A stretch of DNA of 64,000 nucleotides from Magnolia sinica (taxonomy: Eukaryota > Streptophyta > Magnoliopsida > Magnoliales > Magnoliaceae), in the NCBI RefSeq assembly GCF_029962835.1, contig NC_080586.1:67829501-67893500 (forward strand). The letters are read 5' to 3'. The position numbers and the translations under genes were made by a program. Below, piece after piece: positions 1 through 13,000 of this stretch; position 1 is the first letter of the stretch; every line of letters starts with the position of its first letter. The notes under the pieces were generated by a model. The model was not told the DNA's origin, made no database searches, and saw only the letters and a list, made by a program, of their open reading frames with translations.

Positions 1-280
1 CGATGACAATGGTTCTAATTCTAATCGATTTTCAATTAAACCAAATAGGGCTTGCCTTAATTGATTGTGGTTCCAAAGACAGGGACTAATAATTCCTCTT
101 TATCAAATCGATTGGAATATAAGAAACAAAATCAATTAAGATAAAGCTAAGGAAAGAGAATATTGGAGCACGGAATTATCTCTCGGAAGTTCGACGAAGA
201 TTGGCTTGAATACTTTAATTAAATCGATGATTTCTTCCGAGATTCGTGCACTATTTATAGGTGAGAAGATCGGGTCTTCG

Positions 281-614
281 ACTGGTCTAGAGTGCTCTTT
301 GACTAGTCGAAGCAGTAACAGATATTTGAAAAAATTGGCGGGATTTGCTTTGACCGTTCTACGACTGGTCGTAGGTTTCCTTCGACTGGTCGTAGGTCCT
401 GCAAAGGTTCGCTGGACTTCGAGTCGTAGATTGTACGACTGGTCGAAGATCAGTCGACACTGTTCCTACGACTGGTCGAACAGATTCTAGGACTAGTCGA
501 AGGCTAACAGATTTTATCCGGAATTTGTAACAAACTTACGACTGGTCGAGGAATTTCTTAGACTGGTCGAAGCAAGTCTAGGACTAGTCGAAGAAGGCCT
601 AGGACTAGTCGAAG
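281..614. repeat. Cluster of ACTGGTCGA / ACTAGTCGA motifs
   Basis: About a dozen copies of a near-palindromic 10-mer (CGACTGGTCG or CGACTAGTCG) occur in 330 bases, for example at 281, 301, 361, 382, 435, 468, 490, 539, 560, 581 and 602. Spacing is irregular, about 20-60 bases. The GACTAGTC version is a perfect palindrome. A shorter, more diverged cluster is at the same place in the sister LTR (about 35870-36065), so the cluster belongs to this LTR family. Confidence 0.8.
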
Positions 615-794
615 AACAGACCAATCACATGTAAAATAACATTCGACTTATGTATCCGAAATGACCTACTTCTAAGGTCAACCTATGGTCAAACAAACCT
701 CAATCATGAAGTATGGACATTGAAGCATTAGGAACAAGTGACCTTGAAGTATCAGTCTTGAAGTCTTGATGTAGTTGAACTCTTCATGTAACTC

Positions 795-1010
795 AATCTT
801 GAAAGTGGCTTGAGTTTCAGCTTGAGTCTTGAGTTCAGCTTGAGTTTCAACTTGAGTCTTGAGATCAGCTTGAGTTTCAGCTTGAGTCTTGATTTCAGCT
901 TGAGTCTTGCTTTGTGAGCAGTTCTTGCATTCAAGAGTCTTGTCTTATGAGCAGTTCTTTCATTCAAGATCTTGAGTCTTGTACTTGAGAGCTTTGCTTG
1001 TTATGAGCTT
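795..1010. repeat. CTTGAGT minisatellite in the LTR remnant
   Basis: The words CAGCTTGAGTTT, CAGCTTGAGTCTTGA and AACTTGAGTCTTGAG alternate in units of about 30 bases made of two half-units, clearest at 811-915. The apparent reading frame across it on the - strand (Lys/Leu-rich) is a by-product of the repeat. The sister LTR at 36180-36400 has scattered CTTGAG words but no regular array. Confidence 0.7.
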
Positions 1011-1139
1011 AGCTTGTTTATGAATGTTGATCCTTGAGAAAGCTTCACTTATGCAAGTTATATATAATAGAGTATAATAGTGATTTTGGCACTACAAATT
1101 TGACAACAAAGAGGGATAGAAACTAAAATCAAAATCACA

Positions 1140-2793
1140 AAAAAAAGAACACTTTAAAAAAAATAAAAATTCAAAGCCAATTATGCCCTAAATTATTCCC
1201 TTCTTTGTTTCAGTGGAAGGGAGTTATTTGATACTCGAATAGAGTACCACAGTAGATCTGCATGCACTCATAAATTGTACGCGTGGCCTATATTGACTCA
1301 AATTAACCTATTAAATTGTAGAACCTGCTTAGAACCCACTGTCATGAAGCCACAGTCCCAAAATCAGATTGGTTGGACAATCCTAACCTCGGATTTGTGG
1401 ACACCTGTTTGTTGAAATAGGACCATTGGATATTTTTCATTTCAACACTCCACTAAATGCTCACCAATCCGATGGTCAGATAAAGCGCAATCTTTTGTTC
1501 ATGATACATCTAAATTGGGACCCATAATTTGGATGAGTAGTTTTATGCCACATTTACAATTTCTAAGTGCTTGTACGTATCAGTTTTGGTGGCGAACAGG
1601 ATGGTACACCAAAACCAATTTCTAGTCCGTGCTTGGTATAAGTTTGGGTGATTGAAGAGCAAAGATGGTGAGCATGAGATTGTCCGATTCAAAAAATGCC
1701 GAGTCAGAGATGGTTCCTTTGCAAAGGTTCCTTTAAGGGGTTAATAAGGACTTTGCAATTGCTGATGGTCTTTCATTCAACTAACTTGATGTTCGAGATT
1801 ACCTTCTTTCTTAATAAAGCTTTCTATATCTATCAAAGCGTTTCTTTTGTTTTTCTCTTTCTGGTATACGTGTTCTATGTATTTTCTATGCATTTGTTGA
1901 TTGAAGATCCTGCAGCATAATAATGTTGTCTCAGTGGCCTAAGTTTGCCAGTTAGCGTTGGAAGGACATTCCAGCTTTCACCAAGGTTTAATAAATTAAA
2001 ACTTGAGACATGAATTGGATTGTGACTTGCCTCCAGTTGAGTTGGAAATTTTTAAGTGTTTGGCTTGTCTCAAGATGTCAGCAGACTTGTTTGAGCTTCG
2101 ACTGAAATATACAGAGTTTCAAATCAAGCCAAGTTTTAGGGAATCTTGACTTGGTCTCTATTGAGTCAATCACTCTCTGCCAAGTTCTGAATCGACTTGT
2201 GAAGTTATTTAAACTGGTTGATACGGATGTGTGAAAGTGTGAGGGAAGTAACCAAGTATAAAACACTTGACGCTTCATAGCTGCTGTCCTGAATGATGCG
2301 GAGAGCTAGTAGCCAAGAAGTTCTAGTGCTCTTTCTTTTCTAAGGGTTCTATGGTTCATGGTATTGAATGCGGCTGTGCAAAATTGGCAAATCATTAAGC
2401 TGTATTTTACTTGGCGACTGTGACTTATGTTTAACATGTACCGTTGGATCATATAAGCGTGGAACTCTAGTTGGTAGTTGCAGATTTCCTAGGACCACAT
2501 ATCTTGAGGAAGCCTGGAATCTTCTAATGTTTGCATGGTTGACATGTATTAGTTCAAAGGTTCAGATTTTTATTCCACTCTGAGACCTATGTTATATAGT
2601 GTTACTACTTGGGATTTTGCTAACGTCTGGTTTTTCTTTTGCATTATGTTGTTTCTGTAATATTTCATAGAATCTGATTATTTATTTACTTATCAACAAC
2701 TTGCTTTTAATTGTATCTTACCTTAACAAGTTTCTTTTCTGTTTAAGCTGTATGAGCATTATAGGCTTTCTAAGGAATTGCTTGTGATTGCAG
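1140..2793. other. Non-coding stretch left of the first visible MIRO exon
   Basis: I searched this stretch for the MIRO segments expected before exon 2794-3005 (second EF-hand region and the linker to the second GTPase domain) and found none. Short open frames here lack similarity to anything I recognise. The branch-rich, T-rich sequence just before 2794 (..TGTGATTGCAG) is a good splice acceptor, so this is best read as the 3' part of a long intron. Confidence 0.6.
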
Positions 2794-3005
2794 TGGGCCC
2801 TTATGACAATGTTAGATCCACGAAGTAGTCTGACTAATTTGATATACATTGGGTATACTGGTGATCTGGCTTTGGCACTCCATGTAACTAGACGGAGGAA
2901 GTTAGATCGCAAGCGACAACAGTCTCAAAGAAGTGTTTTTCAGTGCTATGTTTTTGGACCTAAAAATGCTGGAAAGTCTGCATTGTTGAATTCATTAATT
3001 GGAAG
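2794..3005 (+). CDS. MIRO: MIRO exon: linker and P-loop of the second GTPase domain
   Basis: The exon opens at WALMTMLDPRSSL in phase 0 after ..GATTGCAG, and runs through the basic stretch TRRRKLDRKRQQ to VFQCYVFGPKNAGKSALLNS. GPKNAGKS is the Walker A (GxxxxGKS) of the C-terminal GTPase domain. The donor is AAG|GTATGG at 3005/3006, leaving two bases of an Arg codon completed by the next exon. An in-frame TTG/CAG before the exon is intron sequence. Confidence 0.9.
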
Positions 3006-6000
3006 GTATGGTACCTTGTAAATGTGTTATCCTGGTCAATTCAGATCTGATTTATAAGGATGTTTTGAGAATACTTTATTAAATGTCTTTGTTTATGGCT
3101 GTGTGCAAGCAGCATTTCAAAGTGAGTGTAGCTCTGCCGACAACAGTTACTACTTAGTCGTTGCTGACTGTATTTTCATTGCTGATTTCAAATGCAGGCC
3201 CTTCTCTGAAAGATATACTTCAACAAAGAATGAGCGTTTTGCAGTGAATGTTGTTGATCAACCAGGGGTAAGTCAGGTGTCAATAAAAATGTATTATCTA
3301 CAACCTGATAGAAAATGTAATGTCCTTCACCCTCTGCACAAGAGGGCGAAGGATTTGTAGTATCGATATCCAAATTTTTGTGTGTTGAAATACTTCAATA
3401 ATGCTAACCATTATGAGTTATCGATTATTTTGCCATGTCAAGAAAATTTCTCTTTTATAATTTTATTGGTAGCCTTAGCGACACGAATGTTTTCATTTAA
3501 CTGTTCTAAGAAATACAAGCTTTCGTGATCCCCGGTTTCTTTTGAAGTTCTATTTTATTTCTCAACTTATCTACCTCCACTTGTAGTGTTCAGTATGCAA
3601 AATTAACCTTGTTTTGTGCTCGTGTTGCGAGAATTCTTCTAAGAGGTCAATTTACCTGTATTCAAATGCATTTATTTCCAAAACTCTACAAATTTGGCTG
3701 TGTCACTTTACCTTTCCTTCCTTTTCTTTCTGAAATACATATGACATAAATTTAGGTTTTGCTCAATAAGAGAAATGTTTCGGATGGAAAATGCCTCATT
3801 ACATTTACATGAACCATTACGTTGCACTATATGATTGACCCAGTAGAATACTCCTATTAGATATTAAATTTTTAACATTTGATTAATGTATACTACTGCC
3901 TGAATGAGTACTATCTTCTAGGGTTGGCCAAGGGAGGGACCGTCAATCCATCACCCCCTTGTGTTGTTGTGCGTGTCGGAACTACTCGGATCATCCTTTT
4001 GAGTTTCCACACTTTGTGGCATTCCACTTTGAAGAAATTCTCTAGAGGGCTTAATTTTGGACAAAAACATGTCTGTAGATTCCAATGCAACAGCCTCTCT
4101 GATGCAGAACAATTACCCACTTGCTCTAAAAGCTTGAACTATTGGAGCATGGCGAATCAATCCCTCTATCTCATAGCCCAGGCCTCACATCTCATGGGTT
4201 AGGACCTCGGACGAATCCCCCTCGCGAGCCCCAAATCACATGGGTATCGCCTCACACGAGCCACCTACCTCACACAGATGGGGCCCGCCTTACATGGGCT
4301 GCTCACCCCGAGTGTGTCCTCGCATGCCACAGGCTACCCCACTCGAGCTCGGTATGAAAATGCCCCTGCATTACTCTCCTTCCAAGGGTTCCACATGTTG
4401 GCAGACTGAACCAAACGACCATTGGCAGGGGTTGCCTCTTTGCCAACCAAGCTAGGCAACACCCATGAAATGTCAAATAGCTTAAAAGAGTGACCAAACT
4501 GCTGTTGCTAGGTTGCAATAGGTTATGTGATCTAGTGATTCTATTTTCCAACAGGTAGACTGTTGAAGGTGATCCACGGTCAATATTTTGTTGAATCCTA
4601 CAAAAAGTTGTAATCTGAGGTGAGATCGAGCAAGTTCCCAACCTCCAACGCAAGGCACAACACCTTTTGATGCAGGACATGAAAATTTAAATATGCTATG
4701 CAAGATTCCAGGCTTTAGATCATACTAGTTCAGAAACAATCACATAAAATTCCATGTCGCACAAAAAAGTCAAGCATTCAACAAGGGGAATCTATGCGGG
4801 TCTAGGCCTACACATGCTAGGGCTGGATCAATTAAAGTTATAAACCAAACAATGCTTAAAGGAGAGTAAATTCATCTACATATGCACAGAAATATTTCCC
4901 CAATCCAAGGGCTTCACAAGTTTCAATTCGGGGAACCCTAGGGTTAGAAAAAGGGGCAAAGAAATTGGAATTTAAGACAATCTGGGGTTAGGGTTAGAGA
5001 AATCAAGTAAGAGAGGAGTGAAAGAGAGGAGAGAGTGAACCTAAAGCCAGCCTGTGCGTGTGAACAACAGGCCAGGCCTAATGCACGTGTGCTGATGGCT
5101 GTTCGCACGTGCATGGGGCCCACGAACCCAAAAACCCCCAGCTAGGGTCTGGTCGGCCAGGGCTAGGCTACACAATCACCAAGTTTCAGCCCGATAGGAG
5201 GTCTGGTCCGCGCGTGGTGCTCCGCCGAAGTTTCAGCCCTCCTACGGGGTTGGATTCTGAAAATTTGTTGTCGGAAAGAATTGGATGCAAAATAATAATG
5301 GATTTGTAGGTTGAATAGCTGTAGGAAACTGTGAATATGGATGGTAGGAGATGGGGGCGAATCAGGATAGGTGTGACTTCGCACCACGGTAGTAGCCCTT
5401 CGTAGAAGGGAGGGTTTCACACCCAATTAGGCTTTCACAACTCAAAGAGGAGCAGGAAAACGCAGAAATTTTATTCAATCTTCAATGAGAAAAAAGACTA
5501 CAAGGGGTGCCTATATATAATAAAATCTTATACCCCAAAACTCGCGCCATGTGTACAACCTATTACTTAGAGACGAAGTAACTACAAATAACAACTAATC
5601 AAAGTAATCTAAACCGTCCATGATGTTTCTAATAACAATAATAATCAAAACTCAAAGTACTAGATCGTTTACAATAGTGGGCCAAGATCATGAGAACCTA
5701 TGGTGGGATTCAAATGACGATTGGGTCCACTCCAAGGAACCAAAATGCAGTCCTCTAACTAGGAGCTCCTCCCTGGACATCGTCATCGATCTAGATCGAT
5801 GGTGGGGCTCTCCTCCTTGCGTACGCGCATAGGGCGTAGGAGGTGCGCGTGATGTCCCCATCACCTTTATTTTATAATCCTTGAAAGAGCTTCTATAGAG
5901 AATGCTCCATGTACATTACTACCATTAGCCTTGAAACAGCTTCTATGGAGAACGCACTCTGTGTACATTACTAGAACTCGACATTCCGTTAGAAGTGATT

Positions 6001-9000
6001 GTTTTGTTTTATGAAAAATCAAAATTTTATTAATTCATATCTTGCACTTCCCTTATGATAAGAAAGTAAGGTTAAAGCCCATGTAGTTTAAAATTTAATG
6101 GATTTCATTTTGCAAGCAGTAATGGCTTTTCTACAGTTTTCTTTGTTCTTCTCATTGAGATGCCTGTATGGATTTGTGCAACTAAGGTAGGCCCAGTGGT
6201 GATTAGTGTATGTTTGAAGGTTCGCCATCCCTTCGGTGGACAATAGAGTATTCGAACACTGTTGGGATAAGAATGTCCTCCCTGAAACCACATTTTGGGG
6301 TGAAAATACCTGTTTTAATCTTAACCAAAACACAAAGTTTTTGATTGTCTTGGAAAGCCTCTCACCAGGATTTAGCATTGCAACCAACTGTACCTAGATG
6401 CACCAAAATGCAGGGAAAATGTGTGGCTGAGAAGGCAATCAATGCATTGAATTTAGATGTTTTCTTTTCTTCCTTTCTTTCTTTGCCTGATATGTGGAGG
6501 TTTTATTAAGATAACAAAGCAAGTAGGAAATGATATGAAAACAACAGCTTGACTTTGGAGCTGGAATACAAAATAAAGCACAAAGCCTGAAAGAAAAGGG
6601 AAACTCAGAGCTTGCAAGCTCTAAACCACAGCCACATTTCTCCTATCAATAGTCGGAAGATTGGTCATGAGAACACTTTTGCTTAGAAACTGGGCAGCCA
6701 TCTTTGCATCCCGCAGCATGTGGGATAAATAAATTGGGAAATCAGCACAAATCTCTTTGATTTCCTCTAGCATGTTGGTGAATCAACGCAGAAACTTGCC
6801 AGATTTGGTACACTCAATAACACTGGATGAATCGCCTTATACAAATTGCTGGAAGAAAGGTTGGCAGTGGTGATGGTCTTAATAGCCATAAATAATGCCT
6901 TCACTTCAGCAAAACCCTTGAATGCTGACAGGCCCTGAGAACTCAATCACTCTTAGTGAATTGAGATCTTTTGCACCCTGAAAAAGGTGTGAAGGGTTGG
7001 GTGAAACAGTTCTCCAAAAAATCAAATTAAACTAGTGTGGGTTTCAGTTTCTATGGGGCAAGAAACAGATGAACCACCAAACCATGCTGCGGATAGCTAT
7101 GTATGATGATCTATTTCCCTGAGACGGTGGAAGAACATAGCTTTTGTTGCTCCTTTGTTAGCAAGGTATTCCGTAACGGTAATGGTGGCCGTAATGGCCA
7201 CCGCTGTTGCCGTTACGATACAGGCCATAATGGCCGTTACAGCCTTCTTCTTCTTCTTCTTCTTCTTCTTTTTTGTTTTCAAAGAAAATCTGTATCCCTT
7301 ATGTAACGGCCATTACGACACACCATATTTGTTAATTCATTGATATTTTCTATGAAAATCAGTTAGAGCATGTGAAGACAATGTCCATGAAGGAAATACA
7401 TGATAGACCATTTGTTGCATTGCGAAATATCCATCTTGTCACTGTCATATATTTTACAGTTTTGTCTGATGCAACTTTGATTCTCTCTCTCTCTCTTTTT
7501 CAAACCCAAAAGTCTATTTCTCTTTTGTTGTTCAAGATGTGCTTTTTGTGGCTAAAAGTATGCGCTTTATCTTGTCCTTCAAGGGAACTAAAAAGACCCT
7601 TATAATGCGTGAAGTACCTGAAGATGGAGTTAAGGATCTCTTGTCTGATAAAGAGTCCTTGGCAGCATGTGACATAGCAGTGTTTGTGTATGACAGGTAT
7701 TGGTTGAGCAGTTCCTGCTTGTCAGTATTGCTTCCTCAGCTATTACAAATACAATGTTTTACATAGTACTGTCTTGTTATACATTCTCCTTAGTAATGTC
7801 AGCAAACGCAATATTTCTATGTCACTTCCTTGTCAACATTATTGTCATGCATGAAAATATCATCTGTGGCATTTAATGTATTAATGCAATATCTGCTAGT
7901 TGCTGTCAGCTTGATGCCAATGATTATGATTTATGTGTAGATAGCTTCAAGTAAGAATCATCAGCTGTTTCTTAGAAGTTATCAACACCTGCTCTTCTTT
8001 TCATCCAGTGATCTTTTCCTTGCATGGGGTTTCTTAACTTTATTCACGAATTTAAAATGCATCTTTTACCAGTATGATTTACTAAGGGTATGGCATGTGC
8101 GATGCACTTGGAGGAAGAGTTGGGGAGACAAAAAGATAAAGACATGAAGGAAAAGGATGTGGCTATTCGCTACACACTCAGAGCGAAAGGGAATGCTTTT
8201 CAATGGTGGGCGACCCATCCATACTTCTCCGGTGCCATGGCCTACTTGAGTTTTAGATCTAGCTTGTTTTCAGGCTGACATTCTAGCATAAGAAACCACA
8301 AGATATGTACAAGTGGGTTTTATACAGATTGTTGCCACGTACTGTCCCTTGCCAAGCAACTACATTTTTGTGACCGTTTTACCCTTTAATGTCCAAAAGC
8401 TGCTTGTTATATATGGTCATTGTTTCAAATAGCGCCCGTAGCATAACATGGCCGTAGCGCTACGTAGCGTCCCAAATATCGTAAATCCCCTGTAGAGCAT
8501 GCTACAGGGCTCGTAGTGTTAAGCTACAATTACGTAGCGCGTAGCGTCCGTAACGTAAGCCACAATGTATTTTTTTACTATTTTAATTTATTATTATTAT
8601 TTTTTCATGTTTTCTTTCTTTCTAATGTTGAGGAATGTGACACTTGTATTGTACTTGATACTTTTAACCTATGCGATTTTTATTTCTTTTCATAATTGTG
8701 ACTTGTGGTTTCAATTAGACATTATTAATTAAAGTGGTTTGCTTAGAAGGTTGTTGATGTGATAATTATTTGATTTGGCTTATATATGTGGATTGGCTTT
8801 TGATAAATGATAACTAATAACTTTTTTGAACATGATTATAATTGATAGAATGAATCATCTTTTAGGCATTTTTATACTTTTTTCCTTTTTTTTTTTTCCA
8901 CTATTTATTATATTTGTCCTATTTTTAAATTAAAAAATAGAAGTATCGTGTAGCTTATGCTACATGCTACGTATTTACGCTACACGCTATAGAGGGCTGA

Positions 9001-9973
9001 GCGCTACGCATCACGCTACCGCTATTTAAAACACTGTATATGGTATAGATGATTCCCCGTGTTTGTTGTGTAAAATTGTCTGACTAACTTGTGAGGTTTA
9101 GTAACACTTTGCGTAGGGATGGCAATTCGTCACACTTAGGTTGAGCAAGTGGTAAATTTTGAATAGATCCTAATTCTGATCGGTTCGTTTGCAATGGTGC
9201 TTTCTTTTGACATTTGTTAATTTTGTTCATGACTATATATGTTTTCCCATTATAATGCCTCTGCATATGATTGTGTAAGGTTTTTTACTAGCTCATTAAA
9301 TAACATTCTGATTGGTTCATTTCCGCTGGTGCTTACTTTTGAGCATGTGAGCTTATCTGATCAACTAACCAACCACTGATTGAACTTTTAACTTCTTTGG
9401 AATAGCTAGGTTTGGAAATTGGGGAATTGCACTTGCACTGGTAATACTCATTATGTGCTACAGATTTTTTCTGTAGCTACTTATAGTCTGTCATCTTCTA
9501 GTACCTTTTTGTTAAAAATAAAAAATAAAAAATCTGCATAAATAAAATGTGTATATTATCTTCTAAAAGGTTGTCTATTAGGCAGTATCGTTAGCTCTCT
9601 CTCTCTCTCTCTGTGAGAAACTGTCCAGAGCGCCTAGTTGCATAGGGACATGTGAACAATCAAACCAATTGATTGGATTGTCCATTATGTCCTGTCTGCA
9701 TTTCATTGGCCACTGGAAAGTCATACTGATTGGGGAATTGGAACCATCCGATCAGTAGTGTATAAAATGGATGATTAAGATTGTTTATGGAAAGTATCTC
9801 CAGCTAATAATTTGGATGAATAGGAGGATTATCTCATGCATGTGATGTTTGCATAGTGCCAGTGAAGAGTTGGCTGGACCTAATTCACGGTGGAGATTGA
9901 CTGTTTTGGTTGTCAATGTTAACCTATTCAACTAAGAGGATTATAGCCCATTACGCTTTAGTAGCACCGTATC

Positions 9974-10070
<97 letters not shown>

Positions 10071-13000
10071 ATATCAGCACTGCATTGCCATTAACCAAAT
10101 TTCTTTTTTTTTTTTTGGGTATGATACGATTAATCTTTATATATCTTTCAGCATTGTCATATATCTATGGGGATTTCTTCAAACTGCTAAGTTTTGTACC
10201 TCATGTCTTTGCTTGGCACTGATCTACTTTTCCGAGTCTGAAGTTCAAAAGCAACAGAACAATGATAAGATTATTGTTAGCACAAGAAACCATGCAAGTT
10301 AGAACACTTAATGCTCAGGTATATTTTGCAAGAAAGAACTAGTGTTAAGAAGTGAATTTCCAGGATGAATAGATGAAATGTCTAGATTTTAGATCGTTTA
10401 ATAGAGCCTATCATGAAAACCAAAATCTCTCATGCATTCATTTCCAAAATCTTCCTAGTTCATATGCAAAGATGCACCAACTGTTTATAATACTTTACCA
10501 AATGCTCAGTGCATGCTGTCGATGCTACTTCTTACAAGTAGAAAAGCCTACAGAGTGGAAAGTAGGCGATGGACTGCAGTGGACTATCCACTAGTAACAC
10601 AGTCAAAAGACTCAAAACTTCTTCAATCTTGTCTGAATGACGTGATCTTGAGCTTGTTGGAAAGGTGTACTTGATTAGCTCTCCTATACTACCAATTCTG
10701 ATTCATTTCGACCTCATTCACCCTCAAAAATAAGTTTGTCTTCTTGGATCACTACAATTACCGTGGTCCCTTTGAGACGTGAAGTTTGAATATCATTTTC
10801 CCTTGCATCTGTTCATTGTGGCTTCAGTTTGGAGACCTTTGGAGTTCATTAATTGTCACTTTGGTTCTTTTCTGTTGTTGAAAATCTTGCATGCGGCCTT
10901 CTATTCAATCTTATTGGCTTTATTTTCTCAGTTTCTCTGTGCTGATATTCATTTTCATTAAATCATAAGAGATCTAGTTCATAAGTGTGCCTTACAGTCT
11001 TACTATGTGGTGGACAATTAAAACTAGAGCGGTCTAGTTCTCGAGTTTGCTTGCCTCTACCATGTCTGTTGGCAATTAAAGACAAGTGATGGCAGGGTTT
11101 ACAGTGTTTCTCGATTACATTATTCATGAAACTAGCTTTTGCAGTATCCTTAATTGCATTCTCAATTAACAATCTTTAACATGGTTGATTCCCATAGGAA
11201 ATGATGAATGATACTAACTTTATGAATTTGCAGTTCTGATGAAAACTCATGGCAAAAAGCAATGGATTTGCTTGTAGAAGTTGCCAGTCATGGAGATGAC
11301 ACTGGATTCGAGGTGCCTTGCCTCATTATTTCAGCAAAGGATGATCTTGATCCGTCTCCAATAGCCTTACAAAATTCAACAAGGGTATTTAGTATACAGT
11401 TTGTGCTTTAGATTCATTTTAATCTTTATGTCCGGCATCCATAGTTATGAACTTCCTCTTTTTATCCATGCTATTATTAATTTTTTATTTTATCTGGCTT
11501 GACATGTTCCTTTGAGAAATTGTAGCTTCTTCTCTATTATGTGAAAATAGCCTTTATTGAGTAATCAAGAACTAGAGCTGCACCTTGACTGGACTAACTC
11601 ATTTCAAAGTTCAGCAGATGGTGCCATATCTTAGGGTCCACTTGGTGCACGTCATAGCTATGTATTATTGTCTGGACATGGTTATTTTATGGTGATTGTT
11701 GTTGTGATAGGCAATGGATATTTGATGTTTGGCAGTAATACTGCTCATCAGTATCAGACTCTGTGGATTGGGCTATATGCTGTTTGGACGATGTATCATA
11801 TATTAATGAGAAAATATGTAATTATTTGCTATTTATTTTTTTAGAAAACTCATTTATCTTAACCAACCTATGCCTGTCTCAAGCCTGAATAAAGGAGGAG
11901 GTTGTGTCAGGTTGGCAGCTGGCTTGAAACTTTTTCCATTTACTTTCACCATGAATCCTGACAGTATGACATTCCAAATTCACTATTATGGCCCATGATA
12001 GAGTGGAATGCTGGAACAAGATTCATGTAGCCAACCCCAATTAATTTGGATAAGGCTTAGATGATGATGTTCGTGTTCTAGTTGTATAAATTGTGCAGCC
12101 CATGCTTAGTTTTACAAATTATGTACAGAAACTGGTTAGCTAGTATGGCAGCTTAAGTACATGCACAGTTATAGTACTACCATTTAACTTCCAACATGTT
12201 CCTGTTACGGCCATTATGGCCCCGTAAGGCGTAACAGTTCCCATCATTACTGTTACATAATTGCCATTAGAGCTGTCACGTAACTGTTTTTGAATACCTT
12301 AATCTTACCACAAAATACACCAATTTCAAATGGGTGTATGTTGTGTAACATAAAAGACGATTAACGATTTCCTCTCCACGACGAGTTCTACAATGTTGGA
12401 ATCGATGGACAGCCAATAGTCTGACTCAACATACCGGTGTGGCCTACCTTGTGAATGGATAAGCCTGATTTTCTAGAAGGGTGGTCATCATAGTGGGCCC
12501 TATTGCTTTCATGGTGCTGATTACGTAAACAAAACGCATGTTATTGGGTAAAATGGCACGTTACCTGTAAGTTGTGGTACCATTGCTCCTTTGGGTGATC
12601 AGTTCTCACATGCTCAGTAGTCAGTACACCATAATCTGTATTTGTCACAACTGTAGCAATTCTTCCACTTCAAATGTGCATTAATGCATGAATCTAGAAA
12701 GTCCGAATTGTAGATCCCATTAGCCTGAACACATACTGATAAGAAGATGTGAACTATCTGATTTTGTGCATTGAATTTTGATCACAGATATTGAACTGTA
12801 CATTTTGTGGTCATCACCTTGGAAGTTCAGGTTTGTATGATCAGTGTGATTTTTATTTAGATCCACAAATCTAGGTAATAAGAGAGATGTTCCTACAGGG
12901 AGGAAAACTGAGGATTTTGATAGAATGTAGAATTCACTTGATAACTAACATACATGACTGGTTCCCACTGCTGGATGGTACACGTGTTGGAGATCATCAG

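Larger units (their letters stand above)
1..1139. mobile_element. Copia-type LTR remnant, cut by the window edge
   Basis: This stretch aligns along its length with the right half of the solo LTR at 35006-36525. Shared landmarks are the entry sequence (TTCTAATTGATTTT-like at about 20 and 35820), the clustered ACTGGTCGA motifs, the 'AAATGACCTAC..CTAAGGTCAA' block at about 658 and 36110, and the terminal 'TTTGGCACTACAAATTTGACAAC' type block just before the 3' end. By that alignment the LTR ends at the CA at 1138-1139. The left end is outside the window, so no target duplication can be checked. It appears to lie in a large intron (or just upstream) of the MIRO gene. Assignment to Copia rests on the form of the family's other copy. 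Confidence 0.6.

Noticed and set aside
281..614. CRISPR-like or operator-like repeat cluster
   Set aside because: Plant nuclear sequence, irregular spacing, no conserved spacer length and no cas genes; it is part of an LTR family.
1696..2583. Open frames of 74 and 71 residues as extra MIRO exons
   Set aside because: They do not match the expected EF-hand or linker segments and lack convincing splice sites.
3879..4680. Open frames of 107 and 125 residues on opposite strands
   Set aside because: They overlap in a probable LTR within the MIRO intron, show no family pattern and cannot both be genes.
7097..7306. Overlapping open frames on both strands with poly-Lys or poly-Leu
   Set aside because: Produced by the CTT microsatellite and the palindromic MITE fragment.
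9910..10302. 130-residue open frame full of Cys-Val repeats
   Set aside because: It is the translation of the GT microsatellite and has no start context or homology.
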